Source of the DNA: Zonotrichia leucophrys gambelii
Taxonomy: Eukaryota > Chordata > Aves > Passeriformes > Passerellidae
Assembly (NCBI RefSeq): GCF_028769735.1
Contig: NC_088171.1
Span: forward strand, 92,860,912 to 92,924,911
Reading direction: 5' to 3'
DNA: 64,000 nt
Positions 24,654 through 39,039 of the stretch are shown in pieces (position 1 is the stretch's first letter; the number at the start of each line of letters is the position of its first letter). Position numbers and translations under genes: made by a program. The notes under the pieces are model-generated. The model was given only the letters and a program-made list of their open reading frames with translations. It had not been told where the DNA came from and made no database searches.

Positions 24654-24899
24654 AGCAAACAGGTCTCTCACAGGTCCAGACCTATGGTCCCTCCAGTGCC
24701 TGACCCTCAGCCAGCTCTCAGCTCCTCTTTTCTCTCCAGAATCCATCCCACACCATCCAGCCTCTCTCACAGCGACTACCATGGCTGGACAAGTGCATGG
24801 ACCACCAATCTCTCTGCACATGGCCAGACCCTTGCAGCACAGAAGGCAGAGGAATACCATAGCAGGCTCATAGTATTTGGTGCCATTTGGATAAAACTG

Positions 24900-27800
24900 G
24901 ACTAACCACTTAATCTGATCAAGTGCCAGGTTTTCCATTGAGCATTCTTTGGAGAGGATGATCCTTGGATTCCATGACTTGGTATGCATGCTTCACTTCA
25001 TGCTGCACGCAGGTGTTGCAATGAAAATTACCTTGTAAAGCAAGGATATATTTTGTAAAACACACAAGGTAGATTAATTCATTTTAGAATAACTGGGCAC
25101 ATTAGGATCTGGAAAAGGTAAACAAAAACTGCAAAAAGATGTCCTGTCATTTAATTTCAAGTGAAATTTGAACTAACATTTTCATCTTCTAAGATACAGT
25201 GGTTTACAACTTGATTCATTAGATTAGATGGCAAAATGCAATTAAGGTGTACAATTAGATGAGTAAGGGCACTTGCAAGTGGAGGAGTGATGCTCACTTT
25301 GTAGAACCCAGCCTCTAAGAACATGTTACTTATCCCTGGTTTCACATAATGATGAAACAAACCAAACGAAGCATTTAAAGTTGAATGCTACTTTGAGCAT
25401 AAGGAAACAGACTGGAATTAAAGCACAAACACCACATTGCACATATATACCAATCCCAGTATTACTGATTGTTTTTTAATGCATTCCAAGCTTGCAACTA
25501 CTATTCCTTGGAGACAATTGGTCCTTTGTCATTTTGATAGAGAAACATACAAAAGAGACATGGGAAGCCTTTTCCATCCACCCACGTTTCCCCATTAATT
25601 GTTTGACTGCTCCCTTCAGCAAGTTTTGAAAGACATTTTCTGGTTCAGTTTCACACAGATCCAGCATTTCTCATTCCTTTATTGACTTTTGCACCACCAT
25701 CTAAGGTGCTTCAGGGTTTGGAAGTTCTTCTATACTACACTATGCTATTTGTTTGGGGTTTTTTTTCTCAGCCCACTTCTACCACTGCTGTAGTTGTACA
25801 GGGTGTATTGCTCCAACCACTGACATTAAGCCATAGTCCAGGACTGGCTGGTGGTCAAAACTTGTTCCTTGCTGACCAGTGTCTTTAATTAAAAAGCTGG
25901 TGAGATCAATGCCAGCAACCTTACAAGAAAGTCTTGAGTGCTGACAGCAGTCGTGTTAGCACATTTTCTTTGGGAATTGCTCTTCTGCGTTATCCATCTC
26001 CCTGGAATGCTGGGCCAGGATTCAAAATGTGCATTTCTGCCAAACCTTGTGAGGGATAAGAAGGTTATACAGAATATGAGTCAGAAAAATAAAGCCTTTG
26101 AAAGAGTCCTGCTCCACAGATGCAGTTCTCCAAGTTACTGTGAAATCCAACTTTCAGAGCTGGGAAGGAAACAAAGTGCTGGAATTTAATTTCTTGCACA
26201 AGACTGAAAAGCCCTTTGGAAAACTTAATCCGGCAGCAAAGCTTCCACAAAAATAAATGGTGATTTAGACTCTCTATTGACAGCAAAAAGCATAGGCCAA
26301 ATATCAACAAGGGTGTCCTCCAAAAAGCACGCTTAGTTTATTGAGGAACCAAGAGCAGTGTCTGTAACAATAGCTATTTCCTCCTGGGTCTTTTGGAAAA
26401 GAACCCTGCCTACATCTCTCTTTCATTTTATCAAGGAATGGCTACTCCAGTCTCTGTCCAAAGACACAGGCTTAAAATCTCCAGTCTTAGACGAACACTG
26501 TGGTCATAGCTACTATGCAGCTCAGTCCATTCCAGCCTCACATGGGAAAATTCCTGCTCACTTGCAACTACATAGTGAACTTAATGGATCTGGAAAACAA
26601 ATAAATAAACAAAGAAATAGAGCTGAAACTTTGGTTTGTCAGGCATGAGGAGCCTGGGTGCCAGGTTGTCTGTTATCACAAGTATTTGCGTAATCCCAAA
26701 GACAGTTTCCCTCTTCCATCCATACCCACATGGAAAGATGGGCACCAGGTGTAAAACCAGCAGCTGCTCAAAAGTGCTCTGTGGTTGCTGAGAACCAGGC
26801 CTTTGAGACACAGGACCTTGAACCAAAGAAGCAAACAGCATGCAGGATATTTTTATTCATACAATGCCCTATGCAGTGTCCAACGAGAAATTTGGTTCCA
26901 CATTAAGATCTCTAAACTTAGGTTTTCACGTCTCTCCAAGATACCACTGCAGTTACTGGAAACTTAAGGGCTATTCAAACACACCTGAAATCAATTGCAG
27001 CTGAATAGCTGCAAAGCTAAATTCGATTTTAAAGTCCAAATCTGCAAGCTGAATCTCCCCCCACCATGTCTCTCTGTGGCAAACAGTTGGAATTGTGCAG
27101 CAAGAAATGATTGCAGCAATAATCAGACTGGCTCCACCTTGAACAAAGAACTTGGTCATGGAAAGGCTGAACATGTGTTCATACAATAATGAAACAGGTG
27201 ATTCCTGCCAAAAAGAGATAAAATGAACAAACAATTCTTCCCTTGATTTGACAGGTCAGTTTTAAGATCTTGTTACAAATACACTTTTTGATCTGGTTTA
27301 TGGCATCATGCTCAGTGTGTGAATAACTAAGTGTTGCTACCAGCCATTCAGAATAGGAGATTGAATTACATTCGAGCTTTTTGGGATTTGTTTTTAAACA
27401 ATCAGTATCAAGGGGTGTGATTTTCTGCATGTCTCTCTTCTGGAGTATGTAGTAGTTCTCCCCTTTGAATTTACCTGTGACAGTCACCAATTTCAGCTTT
27501 TCTGATTAATATTGGGACCTTCAGATATGTCCATATTGTAAACAGGATTGATAAGAAGGTTGATTTTTCCAGAAAGTATACACAGTTTTTTAAGGGGAAA
27601 AACACACTATAGTCTTGTGGACTGGAGGCAGAAATGTGGACACTGACCAGAAAATATCACTGGTGGGAAATAATGGAAATCAGGAAAAATAGTTCAAGTA
27701 ATTAAAAAACTTAAATTTTAAAACTATAAATTCTAATGGAAGTGCCTAAATATATTACAACAAAATACTGGAAAGAAAATATTGCTAACATATATTCTTG

Positions 27801-30800
27801 TACATTCTTAAAACTCCACAGCGTTGATATGTTTTACATGTGAAGCAATCAATATTCCTGCTGGTTTCAACTGATTTTACTAATAAAAGTTTTCTGAGAT
27901 TAATGTATCTGATACCAAACCCAGGTCTTTATGGACCAGGATAACTAAATGAATAATTCAGGTCATATTATGATGGAGAAATTTAGTCATAATATAGGAT
28001 ATTGACTTACTTATTGTAAACTGAACTAGGTGATCTAAGACACGACACCTCTGAGCCTGTCATGGTACACAACCAAAGGGAAAACTTCTTTTCTCCTAAA
28101 GTGCATCTTATGGAAAACTTTTCTTGCTTTTATGATTAATAATTGAAGAGGATATGTTCTGACCTGTCAAAGAATATTAAAAGAGCCGTCTGGAACAACC
28201 TTGCAAAGTAGTTCAAATGTGTGCAGTAACAGAAATTACAATTACTAGGCCCACTCAAATCTTGAAGTCAAATATTCATTTATTGGAGTCCATAGTGAAA
28301 AACAGGTACTTCCATGGGCTGACTCCTCTCAGCTGTTAGACAGTGAGATGCAGAATTGTCTCCTGTTTCTCTGCATTAGTTAAAGAGGAAGCTGAGATCA
28401 CTTGCACACGCCAAAGTTCCGTTTTAGGTGGTCACAGCTGAATGAGTTCTTCCTTTGCACTGTTCTAGTTTGTAACACAAACATTCTCCTTGGGGAAAAA
28501 CGCTTCCAGGTACATACCATTGGTAAATGCACCTGCATGTGAGACTGCACTCTCCTGTTCACTGACGCTGGTTGGATGATCTTTGGCACAAGGTAGGTAA
28601 AAACTCTGCTCTTTTTTGGTGTCTGAGACACAGGCTGGGAGTGAAAGTGGCCCCTGCTAGAGCCCTTGCACACAGCACACGGCTGTCACACGTGTGAGCT
28701 CCCACCACACAGAACAGCTCTCAGGACATGGGGAACATGCTCAAAACAGAATTGGGCATGAGCAAAGCTATTGAGACAGCAATGCACCATGCAGATCCTT
28801 TCTTCTTCTTGGGTTTTGGGCCACATAGATCAATTTGGAAGAATAGCAATTGGTCTTCATGACAAATACCTGCAATATATATGTTCATATGAGTATGTTC
28901 AGAACTAACATTGCTCTGAGTCAAATACATTTTTCTTTTGGAAACATTCTATTATCTAAAACTCAGAACCAACACTATTGACACTCTGCTCCCTACATAA
29001 AAATGTTTTTGCAACTGTATATGCTAGAAATTTATACCTGGGAGGAAAGAAAAGCCCTGGGAAACAGCATAGGATCTTGGCTACATTGAAATCAATTGCA
29101 AAACCTCCACTGACATCAGTCATTGCTGAGGAATTCGTGCATGCAGCAGCTCAAGCAATTTTGAGTATCTATGGTGTGATTCTGAATGTGAGCAAAAGAG
29201 ACTGCCATGGGTTAACTGGCACCTGCCTTCACTAAATCCAGTGTCTTCCCTTTTGTTCTCCTTTAAAAATACTTTCCTTTTAGAGACATACACCACAAAT
29301 TAAATTTGTTCTGCTGCTGTTCTTTGCAACCTTGGAGGTGAATTACATGTACTGAGTGGATGATCCACTCTGTAGGAAGTACAAGACACCAGGGAATATT
29401 TATCTGTCATTCTGAAGTAAACAGAGCTAAGAAGTAAAGACAAAGTGCCCCAAACAGGGAAGTATGCACACTGACTGGTTAACCTGAGCACTGTGGCTTT
29501 CAAATCTTCCTGTTCTGTAAGGTTGTTTTGATTCATCTTGGATTTGCATTTATCTTGTTTGGTTTCAGCCCATTTGGGAAATTTTAAAAACTGTTTTCAG
29601 ATTCACTGAAATATGGGAAAAAACATGTTAAAACCAAGTGATACATGAAATAATGCTGAAAGTTAAACATAAAGTCAATAGTCAAGTGAATAGCACAGAC
29701 CAAAGGGGTTAAATTAACACAAAGAAAATATGCACATTTATTCTGAGGAAACAAAAAATTATCAGTAGAGCCCCTCAAATCAAAGCAAAAATAATTGAGT
29801 GTGACCTGGTGCATCGCTAAGAAAAACATGTGGAAGTCCATCCTTTTCCCTAGGAGAAGATGCCCTAAACTTCCCAGATACAGACACTTCAGGAGTGATT
29901 AAAAACATCACTTGATCTTTGTGCAATGTTTTAGAGATCAGTCTCCTCACTAAAGAGGGAGGTTGATAGATGCATCCAAGATTACTCATTTTCAGCTGTT
30001 TCTAGTTTAACTAACATGTAAAATGCTATGTACAACAGCCATGGTTTGGAGGCATTGTTTCTACATTCCTTTTTTAATTTTAGCAGCTATATTTCTTCCT
30101 CTTAATCCCTATAATAATCCTGTTTTGAGGCATGATTAATTATTTAACTTTGCCATTCTCTCAGGGAAATTACAGACTAAATTGCATGCATGTTATTAAT
30201 ACAAAGCACCATTTTGTTAGCTAATTTAGAATTTCACACCCACATCAAACAGGCAGATGTCTATAATCTATTATTTGTGATCCCACTGAACTGCACTGAG
30301 CGGACAGAGCCCACACTCCTGTTCTCCCTCCCTGCCGTGAGGGCAGCATCCTGCCAGCAGGTCCCCTCGGAAACCCAGCCCTGCACACACAGCTACACCC
30401 TCTTCTGAGTCTTCCAGTTTCACAGCCTTTCTCCCTTCATGCCATGCTCAGTGGACACAGCTGGCTTCTCTTTTCTTTCTGGAAGTTTTTGTTTTAAATT
30501 CCTGCACTACTGCTTGATTGCCGTTGGATACACTCTGGTTCAGTTAATGCTCCTTGGTTTAACTGTGACCATTTCTGGCCCAGGTTCTGGCCCCCTCAAT
30601 CAACAGTCGGGATTTCTCCCAGAAAGAGGGGGCAAGCTAAATTTAAACTCTTCTCCCAGTTAGTTTTGCTTCTAATTTAGAAATTAAGATCATATATTTT
30701 TTTCAAAAGGTTACATGTCCCTCTTCTTCAGTTTTGGCTCTCACAGTCATTTTGTATTGCAACAAACTTCATTTTTAAGCTTGTGCAGTACAATGTTGTT

Positions 30801-33800
30801 TCTCCTATAATGCTGTTTAATGTAGCAACACAAACCTGGCAAGTGACCTGAATTTCACAAATCAACTGCAACCACACAGGAGACCTGCAACAAGAATGTT
30901 TTGTTTCCTCTCTTGGTGTTCTAATTGCTGCCCATGATCCAACTGCTCCCCCATCTGACCTTGCATGCAATTTTCATCACTTATTCTTTGGAGGCTGTCT
31001 AGATGTGTGACATGTCTGCAATTCCTCTTGGGATAATGCATATTCAGCACCTGATCAACTGTGTGTCTCTGGGTGTGAGACAGTCTAAATGAAGCCATAT
31101 CAAATGAATTATGTGATGTGCAGGGTGTCTTCAAGTATGTCACAAGCTTGGTGTGTACGCCAGATTCGAAAGGCAAAGCCCTACTCTCTATTAATATTTT
31201 GCATGGACCATCTGAGAAGTCAGATGTCTTAATAGAGGTTCTTTTTAAAAGCAAGCAAGAATTTTTGGATAGGCTGAGTGGCTGGACTATTGGTGCAAGC
31301 TTGTAAAGCCTGATGATGTTTTCCATTTGTCACGTTATCTTTCTTGCAGCAGTCTTTTTTCTTGTACGTTTCTTCAGACACCTCAATTGACTGAGTAATA
31401 CAAGGAGTGAGGGTGAGTGTAGGGGATGCTGCTGAGACTACTTCTACAATTCTGCATATGTTTATTGTACTCTGCATCCACCAGACACTTTCTCTCTCCC
31501 AGGGCCAGAGCAGACTGCTACCCACAAACTTGGGTGCACTCTTGTTGGAACACATTACATTTCTCCTTTCATTGCCCCTGGTAGCTGTTAACTGGAGGAC
31601 CACATGATTCTGGATGAATGCTTTTATTTCATTAAAAGTTAAAGATCACCCCATGAGTATGGATTAGCTTTGTGGTGAGTCTTAAAACTCTTCATTTACT
31701 CACGTTTCATGCACAGTATGTTCCTTATATCCCATGTGCCTTCTCCCTCAGAAACAGCAAAAATTCAAGCTTCAGCAGTATATTTTTAGTATAAATCTAT
31801 ACATTTCTAAATGTATATGTGACCAGGAAATCCTGCTGCACATTGAACCTTTAGAATAAATAAAGGAAATTAATATGGCTTTTGGGGGGCTATTTTTAAT
31901 TTGTGAGAGGACTCTCTTTTAAAACAAAAGAACAACAACCAATGACTGGTTCAAGAGGGCCAGAGTGGTCTTGAAGTTCTTTCTTCAAGATCACCACAGG
32001 AAGAGGGGGGAACCTTAGATGCATTTTCTCTGATTTGTCCCTAAACCAAGCCAGACAAGCCTTCATGGTGGGGGAAAAATCTCAGATCTTCTGGCTCTCA
32101 TGGGTAGCATCTTCCTCCTTTCTAGATCTGCCTGACAGGCTCCCAGCATGGAAGATCTCTTCTTTTCTCAACCTCCCCATCTGCATGGAAGATCTCTTCT
32201 TTTCTCAACCTCCCCATCTGGTGCTGCTGGCATGGTGGGCCTAGAAGCCATCTACAGTTGCCACCCTGCTTGATGGAGCCCATGTCCAGAGACAAGGCGC
32301 TATGGAGATTTATGGATGCTCCAGAAAAGAGCTGGAGAGACCTAAATGGACCAGATGCCGGGCCATGGCTTTTCAAACTTATATGCTCATATTCACTTCC
32401 ACCAACTGAAAATACATAGCAGTTAGTTAATGTTTTCACTTTCCCTGCCCTATGTATCACAACTTTAGATATGCCTTGTCTCACTTAAATACGTGAAGAT
32501 ACGCTGGAACTAACTGGGAAAAGAAACACTGACCTGAATGAGTTTTCTATCAGTTCTACAGCTGGCCAGATCTTACCCTTAAATGAGAAAGCCACAGAGG
32601 ACTAACTGGTCTCTTTCCCCAAAGTCTGTTATTGCACAACTGCCAGCAGATAGAGCTAGTATAACCCTAAAATCACAGGGTTGTGCTTTCAAGGCACACA
32701 GATGTCCACTGATAGAACCTTGAGCTGAAGCAGGCAAATGCAGCTGCCATCAGTGGCAAATCCAGTTATCATTAATGTTAACATTAGAAGAATGCTAATG
32801 GAGCAGCACATCTGGATATGTAGAAGAAAAACATCAGGACTAAGGAAGTGAAACTATATTCTCAGGAATGAATTATTCACTACATGTGTACAACCAGCAG
32901 GGAGAGAACCACAGGCTGAGAAAAATATGTTCAAACTTACCAACAAAAATAAATACATGAAAGTATGATGTGAGCATCAGCTACATTTCCTAGGCAAAAG
33001 CTCCACATGGAGGCCTGAAATCCAACTATATTTGCATTTTGACATATTATCACCAGAAAAGACACAGCAATGCAGCCCCTGAGGCAAGGGAATTCAACAT
33101 TGCCAGGCCATCTGGGCTTTTTTCTTATGGGTGGAAAATTTCTCTACTCCCAAATGTCCCACAGCATTGTATAGAGAGAAGTAAAGAGGGCCAATGGGGG
33201 ATGCCCTGCCTTTGAAGCAATAAAGCTATTGCAAGGAATCATCCAGACAAAAAGCCTGCACTCTTGAGGAAAGTGGAGATGTTTTTGCACTATCTCTCTG
33301 AACCCAAGTCGTCCACTTGCTTTCTCTTTCTTCCCGTCTTGATGAGCTCACTACTACCTCCTGTGACCCTTCACAAAACAGTTTCGCTTCCTCTCTCATT
33401 TTCTCTCTGAACAGATCCCCTCTCTTGGATTTGCCATTACCCCTCATTCCAGGCACATCACTCCTACACACACACAGGCACAGGCATAGGCACGAACACA
33501 CACACAGAGAAGTCCTGAGGAGATATTATGATGAATTAGTCTTATTGAAGGCTGTAAAGCATGGAATAAATGGGAAGGGTGCTAAAGCTCCATGGGCCTA
33601 GTTTGATGAAGTAATTGAGGGCTGCACGTTGTTTGCTTTTGAATTATTGTGCTGCTCATAGAAGTTTCAGAATTCAGGAAAGAAAAAAAAAAGGAAAGTG
33701 CTTTGAAATGCTGTCATGGGAATGCCCACTTTGAAGCTGTGCTAGGAAACCCATCCTGGAGTGTTTATGCTCCTGGGAAAATTCAGCCCAGATGTGACAG

Positions 33801-35579
33801 CAGAAACAATGATGCTTGAGCCATACTTACAAGGCCTTGCCATGAGGGAGCACTACATGAGTGGGAATGAATGGAACCAAAGTACATTTCAATCAATGAA
33901 ACTATGCTGATATGCTTTGAATCAAACAAAGAAACTTGGGTCTCTACTGATGCCTTCAAGGATGGCCCTGGGGCAATGCTGTTCCAGGAGAACAGAAGAG
34001 ACTCACTTGATTCTCCATGGCATCTGTTACAAGACTGATGTCTGAGTCTGAACAAATACATGCCTGACTCTGAAGTTTAGGCATGGCCCATGGGTGTATG
34101 AAATTTTCTAGGCATATGTAAGCTTTGGAACTAAACTGAAACTGGTCCTCAGAATTACTTTTTGCTTATATACAACATAATATGCATACATATGCGTATG
34201 CACACAAATATTTTAAAAAATTTGAATCATATATTTGTATAATCCAGCCTAATGGCAAAAGTAGAAAGCTAATTATTTGACTTGACAATGAATGGTAGGT
34301 GCTTGGTAAATGCAAAAGTATGTGGCAGATGCAAAAACATTCTCTTATTTTTACTTCATTCCAGAAAAGTAAACAGTATGTGAACTGGTGTGCCATGCAA
34401 GTGGCAACTCACCAAGGACAGGAGGGAACTGACAGCCCCATGCTCTTCGCTGGCTCACTGAAGGTCAGAAAACAGCATAAGGCAAATTTCAGCCAGGCTT
34501 TGAAGAGGCTGTCACTGAGGCGGTTTCTATTTCCACAAATGAAGGCCACTGCAGTAGTTAGAGGGAGCAGCTGCAAGGCAAGTGGTGGGCAGGCTAGACT
34601 CAGACATTTGCAGTCAGATATTATTCATGGATAATTAAGAGGAAAAGTGACTTTACGGATTTACCAGCACCCAGTGCTGGTGGTCAGCAAGCTCATGTGA
34701 AACTGTTAAACAGGCCTTCCTGAATGGAACTGTGACCAGCTCCCTTTCACACTGTAAGCCTGCAGTTTAAAAGCAGGTCTTTTGCCTACAGGATTCTGAC
34801 AGGCATGAAGCACAACCACAGACAACCTCAGAAGTCTCAAACCATCTGGCTACTTTGATTTTAATGCTACCAAAGATGTCTCTATCATCTCAATAGCAGC
34901 TTAGTCAGCCATTTCTATCCTTACCTTATTTTTACCTACAAGGTTCTACAGTAAAGAGGAGCTGGCTGAGGAAACCATTTTGAAATCCAACCACCATTAC
35001 TGCCTTTGTTTTACACATCTAGTGGACATAAATTCTTGTCATTTTGTTTTATGCGAATGGCAGGATTTATTAGATCAGACAGGTCATTAAGTAATTTTTT
35101 TCTTTAATAATGTCTTTGATTCAGTGAACTCAAATTTATGCTCTGTTATAGTGTGCTAACAGCTATTTTTTGGCTAGGAAAGCTAGCAATAAATCTGAAT
35201 TTAATAAACTGACAATAGATCTAAATGTGAAAGAGATTCAAGACACTAATTTTTCCAGTTATTTAAAAGCAGTGAATCCTTGCATAACTGCAAGACTAAT
35301 CCCAAACTAAAAGCATATTCTCTAAAAAATTATCTCATTGATCACAACCTGCAATTCTGCTCAATGTGAAGATTTTTTAAAAGCCATTCAGTTATTGCCC
35401 TGGTTGGCAGTGGCAGTGTGCTCTTTTCACCTGCCAGAAAAGAAACAGAATTTGGGAGCACAGCTCTGTACATGAATAATCACACACACACACATACACA
35501 CCTCTGCGTGTACTCCCTGCTCTTCCTGTCATCCCCTTTTTCTGCATTTACACACACACGAAGAAGATTTGGAGCATAG
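24900..35579. other. Long noncoding stretch, no gene recognised
   Basis: About 10.7 kb without a defensible exon, RNA gene or clear transposon. The longest open frames are about 154 codons (30,862-31,326, -), 124 codons (31,229-31,603, -) and 120 codons (32,122-32,484, -). They overlap each other or other frames and resemble nothing known. Small features include a 7-bp hairpin near 29,346-29,362, a 9-bp inverted repeat at 31,798-31,817, a 37-bp tandem duplication at 32,146-32,220 and CA-rich sequence near 33,466-33,507 and 35,481-35,501. AT-rich, TAAT-containing sequence at about 30,050-30,240 could be a conserved noncoding element; this is untested. Confidence 0.5.
32146..32220. repeat. 37-bp exact tandem duplication
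   Basis: The unit beginning 'gcatggaagatctcttc' at 32,146 recurs identically from 32,183, with period 37. The two copies show no difference, so the duplication is recent or was made by assembly. It lies in noncoding sequence. Confidence 0.95.
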
Positions 35580-35750
35580 TGGAACAGGTTGTCCAGCTAA
35601 GTTGTGGAATCTACATCCTTAAAGATTTTGAAAAGCCAGTAGGATATGGACCTGATCAACTTTGCCCTGAGTCCAGCCTGGCTTAGAGAAAGAGGATGGA
35701 CTTGTGATCAGCAGAGGTCACATCCCACTTAAATTATTGAACAATTTCAT
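35580..35750 (+). mobile_element. CR1 LINE 3'-end fragment, decayed
   Basis: On the + strand, 'ggaacaggttgtccagctaa', 'ttgtggaatctacatcctta' and 'aagattttgaaaagccagta' follow the CR1 3' order 'gaacaggttgcccagagagg..tgtggagtctccatcc..ttcaaaacc'. After these come 'ggatatggacctgatcaac' and a damaged 'gtcacatcccacttaaatta' near the end. The ATTCTATG tail is nearly unrecognisable. Substitution is heavy, so this is an old copy. It is noncoding and its boundaries are approximate. Confidence 0.75.
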
Positions 35751-38700
35751 GAGCCCAGCAGCTTCCTGCTTTGTTCCACACTCATGAAACATTTCAGTAG
35801 CTCCATGTACATACCCACACCTTTTCCACATAGGGAAAATCTCTGGCAAAGCTACAAAGGATGTGTCTGGGAGCAAAGATAGAGTGGCTGTGCATGGAAT
35901 TGACTGGACAGGTCTCAACATGCTCAAGCAAAATGCAGCAGCAGCAGCAAAGCCACAGGGCACAGCTTCACCACAGAAATGTTCACACACAGGTCATGCC
36001 ATTCCTCACTCTGACAATCCCAGCACAGTGGGCAGTCCATCCCATCCTGTCTTTCTTTAAAGGACTTGACTGAGGTATTATGTGATGGGCATGCAGGCTG
36101 CATATGGGAATCACTCACAACTAGGAGTTTTAATGACCTTCTAATTTCTGGAATCCCTTCCAGTTACATACCTGTCATGGATATTTGTGGTCTGTGTCTC
36201 CCACCCAGTCTTAACAACACCTTTAAGATAAACTTAACTAGATCTTTACTTAGCTAAATTAAATACTTTATATGCATCTGACTGTAGGCAACTCAAAAGC
36301 TCTGGTGGGCAGACTACCTATACAAGCTTTTTTATTGAAATCTGTCATCTTCCACAGTTTCACCTGCCACTCACATAACTTTGAAAGGAGAGGGCACGTG
36401 CTGAGCTTGCTCCAGAGCAGTGTAAAGCAAATGCACCAGAACAAAAACCAAGACACCAATATTTTTCCTTGTCTGGCCTAAATTAGACTCCTGTGCAACA
36501 AGGGTCAGGGAAGCAGAACTACAACCATAAGGGAACTGTCTTGCATGTATGATAGGGCAGAAGACGAGGTAGGAGCTACTACAAAGCAGACATACCCTCA
36601 GCCCTTCTCGAGACAGTCACAAGGGTGGGAATGTCACCTTTTGATATCTGAGCCCAGTGCTTGACTTTTCTTTTCACAGCTCTCCACTTTCGAGAAGAAC
36701 TCCAGTGAATCACACTGTTTGGCTATAAAAAGGGAAACTAAAAGAAATGTCAAATGTCACAGCGGCTTGTTCACGTTATCTCTGTGTTCAGACAGGAAGT
36801 AGGAGTGCATCCCACTCATGGCGCAGATAGGGGAGACAGCTGCCTCCAGAGTCTCTTCATCACAGGGGACTGCCCCTTTCAGAGAACCACAGGGTTGTTT
36901 TCTTTTCTTTTCTCCACACAGTTTTGTTTTCTGGCCCCTATTCTGCCAATTTACCTCACACTCTGGGACACAATGTTTTTGGGTGTCTGTCCTGTCTGTG
37001 AAAATTTGTTCTCGTTTCCATTTCAATCCATATTTTGAACCATATTTATCTACTCTTAAATTGTAGATAGTGGCTTAGATAAAAAAATATTTTATTTTAC
37101 ATTTGAAAGCTGGACTGTTATCTCATTTAATGTAGTGGGTTAGGAACTGGTTGAAATCCATGCCACATGGGTAAAATGGCTCAGAATGCATTAATGCTTG
37201 AAGTGAAGGAATAAAACAGCCTCCCTCAAGCTAAGCTCAGACTTCTTCCTAGGCAAGGTCAGCTGAAAGGTCTTGCAGCCACATACTCACACCACACAGA
37301 AAGAGCACTGTTGCAGATCCTGCATGAATGTTTCTTGCCCCATCTACATGACTGGCAAGGGTCTCCAGGTGTCTCACACACCTCAAAGGGGAAATAGCCT
37401 TTCAGCAGCTCTCTGGCCAAATCCTTTCATTCTATTCTCAAACACATTCCCACTTGGTAAGGCTCAGAAGCTATATGCAGTCCAAATGCTGAAGTACCTG
37501 GCAACTTCAGCACCTATGTGTCATACTCTGTGTGTTAATAGGGGCTGCACAGAGCTGGAGCAGACTGTGGAGACAGCTGCAGGATTGCCTTCTCACAGGT
37601 ATGACTGTCAGGTAAGAAACTATCAACAGCCTCAGATAGACAAAGTTACTTTTTCTCTTCAGGAAGATTGACAGCCCAAATCACGCTCACTTTAGATGAT
37701 TGATAATAACATGGAGAGAGCAGCTAGGCACTAGACAAATGGTGTCTTGAGCAGATCCCCTCCTTGGGGTTTTGGCCTTTAATGCTGAGGTTGAATTTCT
37801 CACGCTCCTACAGATAGGAAAGTAGTGTTTGCAGCCCAATTAGCCTGTAATGGCTCTTCAAGCATTTGTTGATGATAGTAATCTGGGCTTGAAGTCTTGG
37901 CATGTAAGGGATGCTTGTGATTGATTGTAGCTCACGTTGTCTTGCACAGGCTGAAGGCATGTGGAAAGGACAAGGGTCACCCAGTGCTATCACAAACTGA
38001 GGCTCTGACACAAGGCATCCCTCAGACATGTACCCTGCTGCCCATGTGCTCAGCTTTGTTAGTCACATCGTGCCAAAGCTCAGGCTAGAGAACTATCAGC
38101 TTTCTGAAAGAACAGCATTATAACACTGCAGACAAAGCACTCTTATGTGCTTTGTGCTGTGCAAACTGAGACCAAGTGGTAAATGTGTCAGTTTAGGAGT
38201 GTTTTGGACCCAAGAAGCAATGGAATGTCCTTTATATCTTTCGAAATGAGAGTCTGTTTGGATTAAAATGATCTCCATGTAAGCAAAAAAAAAAAAAAAA
38301 AATACCAGCCTTCCCATTTCAAAGCTGGCAGGGCTTCTTACACAGGCCTCTATTCAAACAGTGTAGGGGAAGAGGAATAGGGGACTTTTTTGTTTAACTC
38401 AAATGACGTGGTGTGTGTTTCTAACATAAAAAGCAAGACAAAAAATGAACTCTGTCTGAGGCGAAAGATTTAGAAGAAAAAGGAAAGTATGAATGTAGGA
38501 AGCTGTCTGAACACAAAGGCAAGGAAAATGAACACTTTTAGTCATTGACAGAACATGCATTTTTATGAGTGTTAACAGAAATTTGGTGTGATGATTCTGA
38601 TAATGACATCCTAGCCAGTACAGCTGGTCTACAGGCAGAAAGAGAAGAAGCTGTATGAACAGTGGGATCTAAGAGAAGTCTTAAGAGCATGTTTTAAGAA

Positions 38701-39039
38701 TAGTTTCAGGCATTTGGGGAAGATCTGAGATTGACAACCTAGTAGGGCTGAAAACCATGGCTGATAACGAGAAGGAAATTCTGGCTGAAGAAAGGCAAAT
38801 ATATATGTCACCTAAAAATAACTACAGCCAGCCATCCTACCAAAGCCCAGAAACTCAGGAAAGCATTGAGGAGGGGCCAGTCTAACCCAAGTTCCTTTTT
38901 TCCAGAAACTGGAAAAGCCCAGTGTTGGACAGTACACTGTAGAAAAGGTCACTATGTACAATTTTGCCATAAAGATGAATGTAACAAAACATACCATTAC
39001 GATAAAATTATCAAATATAACTTATTACCTCAGGTTTAA
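35751..39039. other. Noncoding sequence, no gene recognised
   Basis: The largest open frame is 132 codons on the + strand (37,273-37,671), with no similarity I recognise. Paired frames on both strands at 36.75-37.07 kb reflect a locally GC-richer stretch and do not look like an exon. An 18-base poly(A) run lies at 38,285-38,302. No transposon signature was seen. Confidence 0.5.

Noticed and set aside
37273..37671. 132-codon + strand open frame
   Set aside because: No recognisable domain, no exon-like boundaries, and a length expected by chance.
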